DNA of 64,000 nt. It comes from Trileptium ribeirensis (lineage: Eukaryota > Nematoda > Enoplea > Enoplida > Thoracostomopsidae). The notes beneath the pieces are model-generated. The model saw only the letters and a program-made list of their open reading frames with translations, had not been told where the DNA came from and did no database searches. The position numbers and the translations under genes were made by a program. Below are positions 1 through 11,448 of the stretch, in pieces. The DNA lies in the NCBI GenBank assembly GCA_030248225.1, contig JASANE010001401.1, positions 1-64,000 on the forward strand, written 5' to 3'. Each line of letters begins with the position of its first letter. The stretch's first letter is position 1.

Positions 1-639
1 AAAATTCACAAAAATGTGCCGTGTATGAATTAATTGAACAGTTGTACAGCAAAAAGATAGATAATTCATAACGGTATGTTGTAAAGAGAGCCTGATCTTT
101 GAGAGCCTGTTACTACTGCTTCGCTAATGTTCAACTGAATAGGCCAAGTCTTCCGGTACAAACAAATTTTTATTTTTTCCTAAATTAGCCATATTCTATG
201 AACTTGTGATATGGTAGTTTTTTTACATTATAGTCTACGGCAGGGACCACCTATTTATAATTTTCATGTTTTTTTGCGTTGTTTTTTTGAATAACAGTAA
301 ATAAGGACCCATGAAGTTGGGAAATCTTATACGTAGTGCTTGTCCTTTTTAATATATTCACGTTCCTATATTATTATGAATATACATTTAAGGTAAAGCC
401 GATAATCCTATTGATACCATGGTACAATCTGTGGGAGTGTTCAGTTCGATCACCCATCTCTTTAGTTTTGGAGTTATGTTTATTCCATTCGATACGTTGC
501 TATTCTCAAAGCTTTGTGTTAAACACAATGTCTTGATTTGGCGTTATTAATTATATCTATATTTTAGGCTGTGAGTTACAACCCAGTAGAAGCCGATGAC
601 TGAACCATTGTAGTGCCACATTGTGCAGCTTGATCGATT

Positions 640-722
640 TATATAGCGTATTAGTAGCGTGTTAGTCGTGCAAGCTAAAGGCTTGGGTTCGAATTTCGAA
701 TGGTTCATCTCATTTCGTGGGT
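640..722 (+). repeat. tRNA-like sequence
   Basis: tagcgtgttagtcgtgcaag (A-box-like) followed by cttgggttcgaatttcgaat (B-box-like) at tRNA spacing. No acceptor stem. Possible tRNA pseudogene or SINE head. Confidence 0.3.
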
Positions 723-1192
723 TTTTCCAGTAAAATCAGAAATATGTGTGCTGTATTTTGATGATACTAATATTGATTATTTGATTATATGTATTACACA
801 CATTACATACAAGAAATATACTTAAACATTATACAAAAACACATAAATGTAGATATAAAATTAAGGGATGTAACTTTAAAACGTTAGTCAAAATCATTAT
901 TGTAAAATTTAACTGAAGACTTAAAACGCTGGGCAAAGCAATGGGCCACCCATGTTCTATTAGTATATTGTCGTAATTTGGAATTAGGAATTTCTAGTTT
1001 TTACTAACTCGAAAGGTCACTTTACGTTTTCTTCAAATGAACATTTGTTTTGTTAAAAATTTATTTACTTAAACTAATAATGCGGTAGCACAACGCTACT
1101 AATAATTCTCTTAATTCTATTTATATTATATATTCCTTATTTTTTTGTCATTTGACATCTCTTTGTAATATATATTAAATATATATTACATA

Positions 1193-1195
<3 letters not shown>

Positions 1196-1259
<64 letters not shown>
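1196..1259. repeat. (TA)n microsatellite
   Basis: About 30 uninterrupted TA units following other AT-rich sequence. Confidence 0.97.
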
Positions 1260-1262
<3 letters not shown>

Positions 1263-3492
1263 AATTATATTTGTATGTTTTATTTATTTTGACAATCCAT
1301 ATTTGAAAAGAAAAAATCGGAAATCACAAAGATCAAAGCTGTATATATATATAAGATGATTTAAGTTTTATGAAATGTACATTTAGCTGTAATTCGATCA
1401 TTTTTGAATATCGTTGACTGTTTATAGATAGTTCGAGAACAACTATTGCACACATTTTCGATTAGGTACACATTTAGGGTGTTATTGGGCTATTTTGGCT
1501 GCGGAAAGATGTTAGCTTGGGCAAAGTCACTGGCATAAAACAGGGAGATCCGACGATAATTCCCAAAAAATTTGGTTGGGGATCAGTCGTAGGCGTTAAC
1601 CCGCACAACTTTTATCCATCGTAGGGTTATGAACACGTGTTCCGTACTTCTCTGTATTTACACAGATACTGTTATTAACACATTCGATGTACTGTTTGCA
1701 ACAAAAATCACCCATTGAAGAATCGATGCCGGATCTGCATTACTCTCATTTTATTACATTTTGGGAAACAAGTTGGTAAATATAGAAACCCGGTTGGGCA
1801 AAAGGCGACGCGCCGTTTTAAAATCCTGGAGAATCAAGAAGTACCACGGCGCATATACTGACCGCGATTCTTGTCTGAAAATCGTTTGTATATATTTACT
1901 TGTCAACTCCATTGACAATGTAAGATGGACGTCTAAGTTCCGCTGGCTCAGGGATGTAGTTGGTTCGCCGAGGTGACTAAGACTTTCTGGGGAGGATAAG
2001 TTGGGATGGGGAGAGTAAATTTTGAAAATTTTTTGGAACTCGCACCCAATTTTGCTAAAATTTTGGCCAACTTTCCCTTATCTTCCTAAATTTTTGCTTA
2101 TTCTCACTGAAAATTTTCCATATTTTTCCCAGTTTGAACGTAGTTTAGATCGCCAAAAAAAAATTTCTAATCATCTCTCTGTGCTCCTTAGATAAGATGA
2201 GGGACGTTGCTTTAGATGTTAAATGAAATTTAATGAGGAATACCTCAAGATAGGTAACCCATAAACCTCTATGAACACCTGTATAATGTAGTCTATCAAA
2301 TCTCAACCCTGTTCCCCTCAAAAATTTAGCGTTGTACAACGCTGTGTAAATTAGACATTTTTTATATTCGGTCAACGGCCATGAACATAATTTTGATGCA
2401 TTAAGACCCCAGTCCGCTATTTTAAGAGGGCTTCCAATGTTATAGAAGTGTCAAGCGAGTTAATCAATTATCAATGATTACGAAATATATATTAATGTTC
2501 GAACGAAGAATCGGTACTTACGCGGCGTCTTGCCAAAAAATATGAAAATAGCGTTATAACACATATGCCCATACTAAATTCCCAACTTAAAAACTACCTA
2601 TAAATAGTAGTCCCGTATGTATAACTGAAAAAAGGCTTCCATTGTGCGAAGCAATCCCTTCTGAGGGTAGAAGATGATTGGTGGTTCAGAAACTATGAAA
2701 GCATGATGGCGGGGCCCTTCTCTGATTCTTCTCCAGCGAAAACGGAGCCGGATAATCTATCTTCAGTATTTGGTATCAAGTCGACTTATTCTGCCTAATA
2801 CCAAATATTTGAACTTTGCTTATTTGGCAGATGACTAATTCTGGGTTTCTTGTTTGTAAAAGGTCACATATAGGTTTCTTGTAAACGGTCACATATAGGT
2901 TATTTTCCGCCTTTGTAGTCATCCAAGTACAAAATGAAGGTTCATACGGTTTTTATGCAATAAAAATTGCCTTAACACTACCCTTCATGCATTTATGGTT
3001 CACAAGATGCTGCGCCTTTGGGTTTAAGTGCCATCGCTTTTAATATTGGTTAGCCATAAAAACCTAGAAGATTGACCGATCCTGCTCCGGAAACTATCTT
3101 CCGTCTTATTTCGTAGACATATCTGAAATCTCGGGATGATATCACAGGACGCTATAACCGCCAGTGGCAGGAGCGACCCAAGCACGATGAAATGTTGAAC
3201 CAAAGCCAACTATTTCAAAGCCATTACAACAGAAATATGTACACAAATCTTGGTTCAAGATCATGATTTTTGGATATGGGCTATTTCGTAATTTGGATGA
3301 TGCTGGAAATAAATTGATCATAAAGTATGCAGATTATAGCTAAGCCCCTGTCAAAATTTATACCAAATACCGCCAATGATTTCAAAGCTATAGTAACATT
3401 CGCGATACCAACACGATTTTGAAACAAAATTATTTTTGCTCCCTTATTCAATTGCTAAACTGATTATGGCTTAGTCATTAGGCATGGACTTG

Positions 3493-5495
3493 CAATGGCT
3501 GTGGGGAACAAAGTAATAAAGGTTAAAGAAATTGATGCTTACATTTAAATATTTAAATATATAATTTTTCTCCAATGGCCGTGGGGAACAATGTAATAAA
3601 TATAAAACAAATTGGTGCTTACATTTAAATATTTAACTATATAATTTTGCTCCAATGGCTGTGGGGAACAAAGTAATAAAGGTAAAACAAATTGGTGCTT
3701 ACATTTAAATATTTAACTATATAATTTTGCTCCAATGGCTGTGGGGAACAAAGTAATAAAAGTAAAACAAATTGGTGCTTACATTTAAATATTTAAATAT
3801 ATAATTTTGCTCCAATGGCTGTGGGGAACAAAGTAATAAAGGTAAAACAAATTGGTGCTTATATTTAAATATTTAAATATATAATTTTGCTCCAATGGCT
3901 GCGGGGAACAAAGTAATAAAGGTAAAACAAATTGGTTCTTACATTTAAATATTTAAATATATAATTTTGCTCCAATGGCTGTGGGGAACAATGTAATAAA
4001 GGTAAAACAAATTGGTGCTTACATTTAAATATTTAAATATATAATTTTGCTCCAATGGCTGTGGGGAACAAAGTAATAAAGGTAAAACAAATTGGTGCTT
4101 ACATTTAAATATTTAAATATATAATTTTTCTCCAATGGCTGTGGGGAACAAAGTAATAAAGGTAAAACAAATTGGTGCTTACATTTAAATATTTAAATAT
4201 ATAATTTTGCTCCAATGGCTGTGGGGAACAATGTAATAAATGTAAAACAAATTGGTGCTTACATTTAAATATTTAAACATATAATTTTGCTCCAATGGCC
4301 GTGGGGAACAATGTAATAAAGGTAAAACAAATTGGTGCTTACATTTAAATATTTAAACATATAATTTTGCTCCATATGGCCGTGGGGAACAATGTAATAA
4401 AGGTAAAACAAATTGTTGCTTACATTTAAATATTTAAATATATAATTTTGCTCCAATGGCTGTGGGGAACAAAGTAATAAAGGTAAAACAAATTGGTGCT
4501 TACATTTAAATATTTAAATATATAATTTTGCTCCATATGGCCGTGGGGAACAATGTAATAAAGGTAAAACAAATTGTTGCTTACATTTAAATATTTAAAT
4601 ATATAATTTTGCTCCAATGGCTGTGGGGAACAATGTAATAAAGGTAAAACAAATTGGTGCTTACATTTAAATATTTAAACATATAATTTTGCTCCAATGG
4701 CTGTGGGGAACAAAGTAATAAAGGTAAAACAAATTGGTGCTTACATTTAAATATTTAAATATATAATTTTGCTCCATATGGCCGTGGGGAACAATGTAAT
4801 AAAGGTAAAACAAATTGTTGCTTACATTTAAATATTTAAATATATAATTTTGCTCCAATGGCTGTGGGGAACAAAGTAATAAAGGTAAAACAAATTGGTG
4901 CTTACATTTAAATATTTAAACATATAATTTTGCTCCAATGGCCGTGGGGAACAATGTAATAAAGGTAAAACAAATTGGTGCTTACATTTAAATATTTAAA
5001 TATATAATTTTGCTCCATATGGCCGTGGGGAACAATGTAATAAAGGTAAAACAAATTGTTGCTTACATTTAAATATTTAAATATATAATTTTGCTCCAAT
5101 GGCTGTGGGGAACAAAGTAATAAAGGTAAAACAAATTGGTGCTTACATTTAAATATTTAAACATATAATTTTGCTCCAATGGCCGTGGGGAACAATGTAA
5201 TAAAGGTAAAACAAATTGTTGCTTACATTTAAATATTTAAATATATAATTTTGCTCCATATGGCCGTGGGGAACAATGTAATAAAGGTAAAACAAATTGT
5301 TGCTTACATTTAAATATTTAAATATATAATTTTGCTCCAATGGCTGTGGGGAACAAAGTAATAAAGGTAAAACAAATTGGTGCTTACATTTAAATATTTA
5401 ACTATATAATTTTGCTCCAATGGCTGTGGGGAACAAAGTAATAAAGGTAAAACAAATTGGTGCTTACATTTAAATTATTTAAATATATAATTTTC
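3493..5495. repeat. 80-bp satellite, about 25 copies, with a 241-bp higher-order period
   Basis: Unit begins caatggctgtggggaacaaa and includes tgcttacatttaaatattta and ataattttgctc. Units are mostly 80 bases; some are 81 because of an extra base in ccatatggcc. From about 4370 to 5340 the variants repeat in groups of three (period 241), a higher-order repeat. The minus strand shows many 63-codon open frames, all made by the satellite and not genes. Confidence 0.97.
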
Positions 5496-6060
5496 TATCG
5501 TATTTTACCAGAGCTTTATATATATTTGGAACTAATTTTAAAATGCATGTTGAACAAATACCTGCTTCACTTCCGCGTATTCCATAAGATTGTTCCACTC
5601 AATTATTTTTCATTATTTTCAAAGTATTTAGCCTAAAAGTATTTGTATTCGTATCCAAAAGTTTCAAAAATAACGGCGTCAGATTTTTTATGGGGAATCG
5701 ATCTTTTCGGTTGTGCGCGACTAAGCTGAACCTATGCCCACTGACTATCCCATTTTGTAAAACTTGGTGTTGAATCCACATCCATTGTTATGGAACAATT
5801 AAGAACGCGGGTTACCAATTAAGAATGGAACTCAGAAAAGATGGAATCAACAAGTTTTCTTCTTCAGTGAGCATATTGGACCCAAATTAGAGCAAAACGA
5901 AAAAAAAATTTCTCCACTTCGAGCCCCCTCCAGGGGCGCATACCCACACCCCTAAGTGAATGGATTGGCACCCAAAAACTTTTTTCTGCGATTTCCATTT
6001 ACGTCGGCCCCGACCTATTTTCGAGGTCGTACATTTCAAATATAACGTTAGTTTATCGTC
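5496..6060. other. No gene seen
   Basis: Unique-looking AT-rich sequence between the satellite and the telomere-like element. Confidence 0.55.
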
Positions 6061-6073
6061 CGGCCATCCACTC

Positions 6074-6147
6074 AGCCAAAGCCTCAGCCTAAGCCTAAGC
6101 TTAAGCCTAAGCCTCAGCCTAAGCCTCAGCCTAAGCCTAAGCTAAGT
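6074..6147. repeat. Telomere-like GCCTAA/GCCTCA hexamer array
   Basis: About eleven hexamers of GCCTAA with GCCTCA and GCTTAA variants. GCCTAA is the complement of TTAGGC, the usual nematode telomere unit, so this is an interstitial telomere-like tract. It is followed directly by ggggctgccgcccaggaacc, a G/C hairpin segment shared with the dispersed family at 26.0, 26.8 and 37.3 kb. The open frame across it is only the repeat read as SLSLS. Confidence 0.85.
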
Positions 6148-6397
6148 CGAGGGGCTGCCGCCCAGGAACCCCCCGCTACTAAGCCGCTTCGCTGCCCAAG
6201 GTCACAGAGCCCTCCAGGCATGGCCACGGTGCCTCCCCGCCTGGGTCTGGCGGTAGCGTTGTCTTGATATTAAACACGAACATATTGACCTTTGAGGCAA
6301 AAAACCTGCAATCTTCGCAATTCCACCTCCGTTTCTGTAGTTCTCGATTGCTATTCACCATCTAACTCTTGAAAAAATAATAATCCTAATATTCGGG

Positions 6398-7031
6398 TAC
6401 CTAGACAATCTGCCGAGCAAATTTATAATTAAAGAACTGAAAATTGAAACCGAAGCCGCCATAAATTGATACAACTACTGCAGGGACATTGCAGTACGGC
6501 ATGACCGTGTTCATTGACAAAATTTAACGCTTGGATGCCCTAACATAGATGTCGAGATCGACGAATTTATGTTCTTTCGTCAAAAATACCATCGCGGCCA
6601 ACCACGGCGCAAACATGGCTGGGTTCTGGGCATGCTTGAACGGCAAATCCAAAGATGCCTTCTGTGTCCAATCCCAAACCGCACAATTCAAACAATAATG
6701 CCACTCATCATACAGCACGTCCACCGCGGCACCAGGATACTCACCGATAGATTCACAACATACATCTACAGCATGCGCAACCTGCCTCGGCCGTCCCCCT
6801 AAAACGACGCTTTGGTCAATCAAAAGAACCGCGAATTCGTTAACCCTCAAGACCCAACCGTCCACACTCAAAACATCGACGGTCTTTGTTTCCGCATCAA
6901 CATTTTTTCGTCAACGTGCTGGCATCACCGCCGAACTGTTCCCTCGCTATCTGTACGAATACATGTGGCGTCAGCAATTCTGCTACAACGTACTAGGAAC
7001 GTATCAGTTATGCGACATGTATCCCTTCTAA
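6398..7031 (+). pseudogene. Merlin-type (ISXO2/IS1595-like DDE) transposase remnant
   Basis: Degenerate transposase readable across several interruptions. In one frame: IIKELKIETEAAIN, a TGA where this family has Trp (IN*YNYCRDIAVRH), another TGA at 6515, then LGCPNIDVEIDEFMF with the first catalytic Asp, KYHRGQPRRKHGWVLGMLER, and HVHRGTRILTDRFTTY with the second Asp. A TAA at 6800 interrupts, the same frame resumes with VNPQDPTVHTQNIDGL (family HTQNIE; the third catalytic residue is D here), and after a T-run at 6903-6908 the frame shifts to RQRAGITAELFPRYLYEYMW. Ends at TAA 7029-7031. No N-terminal zinc-ribbon part in frame and no terminal inverted repeats identified. Dead copy of a DNA transposon. 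Confidence 0.8.
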
Positions 7032-8106
7032 GGTAATCAGATCACATTTTCTATTACTTATTTAATTCTGACACTTATATCCGCCACCAATGACGGCAAG
7101 TTTTGTAACTATCTTGTATTTAAAGAAAATTGACACTGCAGTTTCAATTTACAGCATATTATCTCAGTAAGTAACAGCGCCATCGTTTTTCGATAAAACC
7201 ACCACAAAGCGTGCCATTTTTTATATCATATATGAAAAAATTGCCAATATCGGTCAATCCGTTCGTGAGATATGTTCAAAAATGTAAAAATTTCCATTTT
7301 TCCACAATTACTTTTTTCGACACCTTAATTTTACGGGTTCACAGTGAACCCCACAGCCATCCGAGAGCTTCGGGACCCATTCCATTCGAAAGAGCGTAAA
7401 AAATAAGTCTATGGGGGTAGAGGGTTGACAATTTTAATCTCAGATTTAGGCGTTTTAATGCCAAAAATGCAAGTTATTGCCCATTTTGAATGATCCAAAA
7501 ATTCAACAATAATGATAAAGCATCTGAGGTATAGCTGGAAAGGGGAGACCCTGATTGCGAACCAATTGGTTTTGGGGGTATGAGATAATTGGGGGTCCAG
7601 AGACTATGGCGGCATAGCTGAAAAGATGGTGGGCACATTTCCCGAGTTCCCCCCCCCCCAACCGAAGTAGGTCCCACTTACCTTAACATGTGTGCACTAG
7701 GGCCGGATGTTGTCACAGCCCGCTCCGGCCATAACGTTCTTCTTGGCGATCCTGGCCCAGCTATTGTGACATTTTAGGAACCGCACAAGACCCTGTTAAT
7801 ATGAAAGCTTTTAGCCCAGCTGTGCTCTAAAATTGTCACAAGCGCCGGTTTGGGCTTTTACGCCATAACTTACGTTCACGATATATTTCAATAAGTTAAA
7901 TCTCCACAAATTTCAACGTTATTGTCGTGCGCAATATACTTTGATCTATAAGTTTAGATGAAGGTTTACCCACTGAATGTCGGAATAGCCCTGAAGACAA
8001 ATTTATCCACTGAAGACTCCGTACCTCCCCCTGGCGAATGATATACCAATCACTGAACCTGGCTAATGATTTACCAATCACTGAACGCCGTAAGGTGTAA
8101 ATTGGC
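7032..8106. other. No gene seen; G-run
   Basis: A C run at about 7650-7660 and a GC-richer patch with repeated cacaag/gtgaca words (7690-7860) that may be an old repeat. No supported coding sequence. Confidence 0.5.
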
Positions 8107-8844
8107 GGGTTATCATTCCTAAGGGTTGGAGGGATTGAACCCTCTCGCGGCAAGCTCGAATGCACTTTATAAAGGAACCCGCGGCACAGTGGTTAATACG
8201 GAGAGTTATTTACTAAAGTAGTGAATCCCGGGTTATCATTCCTAAGGGTTGGAGGGATTGAACCCTCTCGCAGCAAGCTCGAATGCGCTTTATAAAGGAA
8301 CCCGCGGCACAGTGGTTAATATGGAGAGTTATTTACTAAAGTAGTGAATCCCGGGTTATCATTCCTAAGGGTTGGAGGGATTGAACCCTCTCGCAGCAAG
8401 CTCGAATGCACTTTATAAACGAACCCGCGGCACAGTGGTTAATATGGAGAGTTATTTACTAAAGTAGTGAATCCCGGGTTATCATTCCTAAGGGTTGGAG
8501 GGATTGAACCCTCTCGCAGCAAGCTCGAATGCACTTTATAAAGGAACCCGCGGCACAGTGGTTAATATGGAGAGTTATTTACTAAAGTAGTGAATCCCGG
8601 GTTATCATTCCTAAGGGTTGGAGGGATTGAACCCTCTCGCAGCAAGCTCGAATGCGCTTTATAAAGGAACCCGCGGCACAGTGGTTAATATGGAGAGTTA
8701 TTTACTAAAGTAGTGAATCCCGGGTTATCATTCCTAAGGGTTGGAGGGATTGAACCCTCTCGCAGCAAGCTCGAATGCGCTTTATAAAGGAACCCGCGGC
8801 ACAGTGGTTGATATGGAGAGTTATTTACTAAAGTAGTGAATCCA
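8107..8844. repeat. 123-bp tandem array, six copies, with tRNA-like boxes
   Basis: Copies begin at 8107, 8230, 8353, 8476, 8599 and 8722 (gggttatcattcctaagggt) and are nearly identical. Each has gcggcacagtggttaa, like a pol III A box, and on the other strand gagggttcaatccctcc, which has the form of a tRNA T-arm and B box (GTTCAATCC). It may be a tandemly amplified tRNA-derived unit. No complete cloverleaf was found. Confidence 0.85.
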
Positions 8845-10373
8845 CTTTTAAAAACAAGCGGAAGAGCAATTATATATACAGGCATAAAATGCACGAGGTC
8901 CGAGATGTCAGAGGGTGGTGCTGCCGGCCGACGAAACCGGTGCGGCGGCTTCGGCGCTGAAAGGGGGGCAGAGCGGTACCTTGGGCGCTTTGAGGGGCGA
9001 ATTCTTGGCCGGTTGGGGTATCCGGCGCTAACGCCGCCTGTGGTTCTTCGGGCGCCCCTTAAAGTGATTGGCTACCCAATCGGGTATCGGGGCATTGCGT
9101 TTGCCGAGAACGGACCTGATGTTTAAAGTAATAACACCCATGCGTATGTATGTACATAATACAGAAGGTAGAGCGCTACGCGGGTGTTTAGTTGTGAGAA
9201 TTATTGAAGTTGTCGAAACTGCACGGAATCTAACTGGTATGCAGAGTCATTACTTGGACACAAAAACCAATAAAAGTATTTCTTTTGAACATTCACTCCA
9301 TAACACATACATGAACGTCTGCATCATATAACGAACTACTTCTAGAAAATATATCTTCGAAATCGATACGCTTGTTTAATGACTCCGTGTAGTTAATACT
9401 GCTTCAAATTTTTAATATTCCAGAAATTAATAATTCATTAAATATTCAATTTACATATTTTTGTTATAAAGTCGGCTTTTGATAATTAGGAAAAACAAAA
9501 AGTATAGAAACCTGCCGTTAGCGTGTAAACCAAAACTGTAACTATTTACTATATTCACGCTCAGAGTTCTCGGGAGAGTGGGGCGGTAGTTAGGGTCGGC
9601 TGTGGGAGGTCATAAGAGGGTAAAGGGTAGACCTCTGACATTTTTGCAATTTTTCCAATTTTTTATTACCCGATTTTGCCCCATTTATTGGTAAAATTTA
9701 TCGCACGGCTTGGGCGCACGGCGGGGCTGGTAATGGGATGGGCTGCAGCGTTTCGGGAGGCGAGGGTATTAGTATATAGCCCCATGGGTGACAGACCAGG
9801 GACTTGTGAAGGGGATCCGACCTGGGGTAGGCACAACCGGGGGTACACACAGCGGTGGTACACCCAGGCCATGGCGAGAAGGGGGTTCGAGGCCTGAGGG
9901 AGGACCACCTGAACTCCTGCTTTGGCATGTGTAATTTAGTATCATGAAAATTAAAACTAAATAAATACGCTCCAATGGCCAACGCCGTCTATTAAAATAA
10001 GATAATTGGCCCACCCTCACTGGTACAAACGTAGTGGCCAGCTAAGCTGTGAACCTTAATTTGCAACGGCCGGGATCTACTATGCCAAAAGGTTACGAGC
10101 CGGATTTAACTGTGTGACAGAATCCGGCACTAGGTGCACCCATTTTAAGGTAAATAATGCTTTATCACCAAATAAGCCAAAAAATACATCTCTGTTAATC
10201 GTTTTGTGTACAGGTCGCGTTTTAGGCTTGATTGTGGATTCCAGCTGAAGTAATTCCGTAATCGACGGGACCTAACCAAACCATATCTAAGCTGACCCAT
10301 TGATGGTGAGAACGATCACGTTCATGATTGTCGTGTGATTACTTTCGATGTTTCGTAGATGTATGCGTTCAAA
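8845..10373. other. No gene seen; two GC-rich patches
   Basis: GC-rich blocks at 8900-9115 and 9545-9905 give overlapping open frames on both strands, as expected of GC-rich DNA, with no family resemblance. The remainder is AT-rich. Confidence 0.5.
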
Positions 10374-10886
10374 CAAAAAAATTCAATATTATTTATCGGA
10401 ATATTTTCAGCAATTTAGACATTTAAAACTTAGTTGTTCATAGCGGGTAACAGTTAGCAACGAGAGCCGGACGACACTTGGGACTATCACCAAGAACCAA
10501 CAAAAAAATTCAATATTATTTATCGGAATATTTTCAGCAATTTAGACATTTAAAACTTAGTTGTTCATAGCGGGTAACAGTTAGCAACGAGAGCCGGACG
10601 ACACTTGGGACTATCACCAAGAACCAACAAAAAATTCAATATTATTTATCGGAATATTTTCAACAATTTAGACATTTAAAACTTAGTTGTTCATAGCGGG
10701 TAACAGTTAACAACGAGAGCCGGACGACACTTGGGACTATCACCAAGAACCAACAAAAAATTCAATATTATTTATCGGAATATTTTCAGCAATTTAGACA
10801 TTTAAAACTTAGTTGTTCATAGCGGGTAACAGTTAGCAACGAGAGCCGGACGACACTTGGGACTATCACCAAGAACCAACAAAAAG
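10374..10886. repeat. 127-bp tandem array, four copies
   Basis: Unit from caaaaaaattcaatattatt through tagcgggtaacagttagcaa to gactatcaccaagaacca; copies start near 10374, 10501, 10628 and 10754 and are almost identical, so the amplification is recent. It lies 0.5 kb upstream of the signal-peptide exon. Confidence 0.93.
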
Positions 10887-11369
10887 CGTAACAATAAGCA
10901 GGTTACCAATTCAACTGTCTTCCAACACATTCAGTACAGCACACCGAGCGGAAAACTTTACAGTTAGAAGACCACACTCTAGCTTCAAAAAAGTGATCTG
11001 AAAAAACTCGGTCACAATTTTAGAGCACCTCTACATTGAATCGTGCAAACCACTTTTAAACGGCATCAAAGATCTAAACCATTTCTCGCTTTGATTCAAA
11101 TACAATATTTTAATAATATGAAATAATATATATATTTATTTACTTATTTATATATTTTATATAAATACACATATATGTGTGTATTCTTAATTTCAGGTTA
11201 TTTTGTTTATTGATAATAACTTAATTTATTTAATTCCATTAACAAGGTGACGTGGTATAATAAATCGTTTTGTAACGGTGGGTTCTGGAACTTTATTAAA
11301 ATATTATATGAAGTACATTTTTATTCTACGAACGAAATCATTATTGCTTAGCTGACGGACTGATCATTT
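10887..11369. other. Upstream region of the signal-peptide exon
   Basis: AT-rich, with TATATATTT-type tracts at 11125-11175. No single promoter element can be called with confidence. Confidence 0.4.
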
Positions 11370-11396
11370 TGTCGTCTACAGCCACAAAATATAACA
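11370..11396 (+). promoter_or_regulatory. Possible trans-splice acceptor / 5' UTR
   Basis: The string gtcgtctacag ends at 11381, 16 bases before the ATG, and is followed by an A-rich leader (ccacaaaatataaca). In nematodes many mRNAs receive a spliced leader at such a site. It could also be the 3' end of an ordinary 5' UTR intron or chance. Confidence 0.35.
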
Positions 11397-11448
11397 ATGT
11401 CATCGACGAGCCTGATACTGCTGGTTGTCGTTCTGATTACGTTTTGCG
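11397..11448 (+). CDS. Signal-peptide exon, proposed shared first exon
   Basis: ATG at 11397 followed by a short polar start and a run of hydrophobic residues (LILLVVVLITF), then C and one base before GTAAGT at 11449. No stop or other start is needed. The phase-1 end matches the two-base start of both the 17262 exon and the 29486 exon. A ctacag at 11376-11381 lies 16 bases before the ATG and could be a trans-splice acceptor. Confidence 0.8.

Larger units (their letters stand above)
1..3492. other. Non-coding left flank
   Basis: AT-rich sequence with only short open frames; apart from the tRNA-like sequence and the TA tract I see no gene. A short direct repeat, ggtcacatataggtt, occurs near 2863 and 2889. 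Confidence 0.6.

Noticed and set aside
4265..5340. Series of 63-codon minus-strand open frames
   Set aside because: They recur with the 241-bp satellite period and are produced by the repeat; no start, splice or family evidence.
5960..6145. Open frame with an SLSLSL tail
   Set aside because: The tail is the telomere-like hexamer read as codons.
6398..6520. TGA read as tryptophan in the transposase
   Set aside because: AP-1 mu and form A both end at TGA exactly where expected, so TGA is a stop in this genome.
6524..6871. 115-codon minus-strand frame
   Set aside because: Antisense of the Merlin transposase remnant, which has clear family motifs on the plus strand.
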